Source: Nocardia elegans NBRC 108235 (lineage in GTDB: Bacteria > Actinomycetota > Actinomycetes > Mycobacteriales > Mycobacteriaceae). From it: a stretch of 64,000 nucleotides of DNA. The notes under the pieces are model-generated. The model was not told the origin of the DNA. It saw only the letters and a program-made list of their open reading frames with translations, and made no database searches. Positions 62,266 through 64,000 of this stretch are shown one piece after another (within the stretch, counting starts at the first letter, position 1; every line of letters starts with the position of its first letter). A program made the translations under genes and the position numbers. The DNA is taken from the NCBI RefSeq assembly GCF_001612845.1, contig NZ_BDBF01000030.1, positions 47,543-111,542 on the forward strand, given 5' to 3'.

Positions 62266-62407
62266 CCGCACCCCGTCCGTGCGCAACCTGTGATCGCGGA
62301 TGGGACCGATCACACCAGGCCCGCAGTAGGCTGTCGATGTGGCAGGCTCGACCCGCACGCAGGGGGCGTGAAGGTGTGAGCGCAGGGCGCAAGGGCTGGG
62401 AGTGGTT

Positions 62408-64000
62408 GTGAAATTCGATACGAGAACCCTGACGGGACCGGCGCGACGGTTGATGGCGACCGCGCAGAACGGTCTCGAGGTCATCCGTTTCGGCGGCCTC
62501 GCCCACGATGTGGAGTCCTCGCCCTTCGAGGTCACCGAGCGCAAGCGGATGTACCGGCTGCGCCACTACTTCCCGGACGACCCGTCCGCCGACCGGCCCG
62601 TCGCGCTGCTGGTGCCGCCGCTGATGGTCAACGCCGACATCTACGACGTCAACGCCGAGGGCGGCGCTGTCGGTATCCTGCATCGCGCCGGAATCGATTG
62701 CTGGGTACTGGATTTCGGCTCGCCCGCCACGGAGGAAGGTGGCTGGCAGCGCGATCTGGCCGACCACGTCCTCGCCCTGTCGAGCGCGATCGACACGGTC
62801 AACGAACTGACCGGCCGCGGCGTGCACCTGATGGGGTACTCGCAGGGCGGCATGTTCGCCTACCAGGCCACCGCCTTCCGCTACGGCAAGGGCGTACAGA
62901 GCATCGTCACCTTCGGCAGCCCGGTCGACATCGTCGCGGGACTGCCGTTCGGACTGCCCTACGGGCTGGTGTCGGAGGTGGCCGATTTCGTCGCCGACCA
63001 CGTCCTCACCCGGTTGCCGATCACCGATGCCATGGTGCGCGTCGGTTTCCAGTTGCTCGATCCGGTGAAGACGGCCAAGGCTCGTATCGACTTCCTGCGC
63101 CAGCTGCACGACCGAGAGGCGTTGCTGCCCAAGGAACGTCAGCGCCGCTTCCTCGAACATGACGGCTGGGTGGGCTATTCCGGACCGGCGGCGGCCGATC
63201 TGCTCAAACAGTTCGTCGCGCACAACCGAATGATGTCCGGTGGCTTCGTCATTCGCGATCAGCCGATCTCGCTGGCCGAAGTCAAATGCCCCATCCTCGC
63301 CTTCGTCGGCGAGGTCGACGATATCGGCCAGCCGGCCGCGGTGCGCGGCATCGTGCGTGCGGCGCCCAATGCCGAGGTCTACGAGGCCACGCTGGTGGCC
63401 GGGCATTTCGGCCTGGTGGCGGGCAGTACCGCCACCAACCAGACCTGGCCGCTGGTGCGCGACTGGGTGAACTGGCTGGGCGGGAACGCCGACCTGCCCG
63501 AACAGATCGCGCCCATGCACGAGCACGTCGCCGCCGACCGCCAGACCACCGCGGCCACCCGGGTCGTGCACACGGCGGCCACCCTGGCCGAGGCCGGCGC
63601 CGGAATCGGCGCGGCGTTCGGCAGCCTGGCCGGAAACGCGCTGCGCGGATCCAAGGAGCTGACGGGGGAGGCCGCCCGTGCGCTGCCCCGGCTGACCCGG
63701 CTCGGCATGATCCAGCCGCACACCCGGATCTCGCTGGGCCGCCTGCTCGCCGAACAACAGCGCAGCGCGCCGATGCGCGAGCTGTTCCTCTTCGACGACC
63801 GGGTGCACACCCACGCCGCGGTCGGCGCCCGCATCGACAACGTGGTGCGCGGGCTGATCTCGGCGGGCGTACGCCCCGGCACCCGAGTCGGGGTGCTGAT
63901 GGAAACCCGCCCGAGCGCGCTGGCCTCGGTCGCGGCACTCTCGCGGATCGGGGCGGTGGCGGTGCTACTGGCGCCCGGCGGCGAGACCGCGCGGGCGGTC
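62408..64000 (+). CDS. Alpha/beta-hydrolase (PHA-synthase-like) fused to acyl-CoA synthetase, partial
   Basis: 531 codons lie in the window and the frame is open at the right edge. Residues 1 to about 360 form a PhaC-like alpha/beta hydrolase: LLVPPLMVNADIYDV, nucleophile Ser145 in MGYSQGG (PHA synthases have Cys here), Asp304/305 in FVGEVDDIGQP and His333 in VAGHFGLV. A linker of about 70 residues leads into the start of an adenylate-forming domain (FLFDDRVHTHAAVGARIDNV, VRPGTRVGVLMETRPSAL, IGAVAVLLAPG). GTG 62408 has GGGAG five bases upstream. One polypeptide may release an acid and reactivate it as acyl-CoA; substrate unknown. Confidence 0.82.
   Translation, partial: MKFDTRTLTGPARRLMATAQNGLEVIRFGGLAHDVESSPFEVTERKRMYRLRHYFPDDPSADRPVALLVPPLMVNADIYDVNAEGGAVGILHRAGIDCWVLDFGSPATEEGGWQRDLADHVLALSSAIDTVNELTGRGVHLMGYSQGGMFAYQATAFRYGKGVQSIVTFGSPVDIVAGLPFGLPYGLVSEVADFVADHVLTRLPITDAMVRVGFQLLDPVKTAKARIDFLRQLHDREALLPKERQRRFLEHDGWVGYSGPAAADLLKQFVAHNRMMSGGFVIRDQPISLAEVKCPILAFVGEVDDIGQPAAVRGIVRAAPNAEVYEATLVAGHFGLVAGSTATNQTWPLVRDWVNWLGGNADLPEQIAPMHEHVAADRQTTAATRVVHTAATLAEAGAGIGAAFGSLAGNALRGSKELTGEAARALPRLTRLGMIQPHTRISLGRLLAEQQRSAPMRELFLFDDRVHTHAAVGARIDNVVRGLISAGVRPGTRVGVLMETRPSALASVAALSRIGAVAVLLAPGGETARAV

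Overview
The window is chromosomal DNA from a high-GC, mycolic-acid-type actinomycete. A Nocardia (or close Nocardiaceae relative) fits best. GC-rich third codon positions, frequent GTG starts and GTGA/ATGA gene overlaps run throughout. From memory, the gene order uvrA - infC-rpmI-rplT-tsnR - pheS-pheT - argC-J-B-D-F-R - argG - argH matches the Mycobacterium tuberculosis Rv1638-Rv1659 backbone. No rRNA, tRNA, CRISPR array, insertion sequence or prophage was recognised.

Layout. 1-4.7 kb: N-terminal fragment of a PAS protein, a stand-alone ketosynthase and uvrA. 4.8-9.5 kb: an unknown two-gene unit, nitronate monooxygenase, a methyltransferase/TetR pair and a DUF1844 protein. 9.5-12.2 kb: infC (ATC start, long structured leader), rpmI, rplT and a SpoU-type rRNA methyltransferase. 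12.2-17.1 kb: two DHA2 drug exporters around a TetR gene; one exporter carries a C-terminal array of beta-sandwich repeats. 17.4-21.1 kb: pheST. 21-42.4 kb: a long accessory block with hydrolase, LLM oxidoreductase, asparagine permease, HxlR/aldo-keto reductase, a frameshifted XRE regulator with DUF397 partner, pyruvate oxidase, acyl-CoA ligase, secreted and YPG-repeat membrane proteins, a MarR/SRPBCC unit, an IF-1 paralogue coupled to a GNAT gene, flavodoxin and an ABC/FtsX exporter.

42.5-57.7 kb holds arginine biosynthesis from glutamate to arginine. argCJBDFR is one translationally coupled operon ending in its own repressor. argG lies 5 kb further on, behind a second accessory insert, and a methyltransferase gene sits between argG and argH. 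Matching ArgR-type boxes with CATAAT -10 elements lie before argC and argG, so the split pathway can still respond to one repressor. 57.7-64 kb: SMR efflux pump, IlvA, an NsrR-Hmp nitric-oxide detoxification pair, isopentenyl-diphosphate isomerase and the first half of an alpha/beta-hydrolase plus acyl-CoA-ligase fusion.

Many accessory genes are small regulator-plus-enzyme modules (TetR, MarR, HxlR), and clear inverted-repeat operators can be read beside six of them. Functions come from motif and family recognition by eye; no database search was run.
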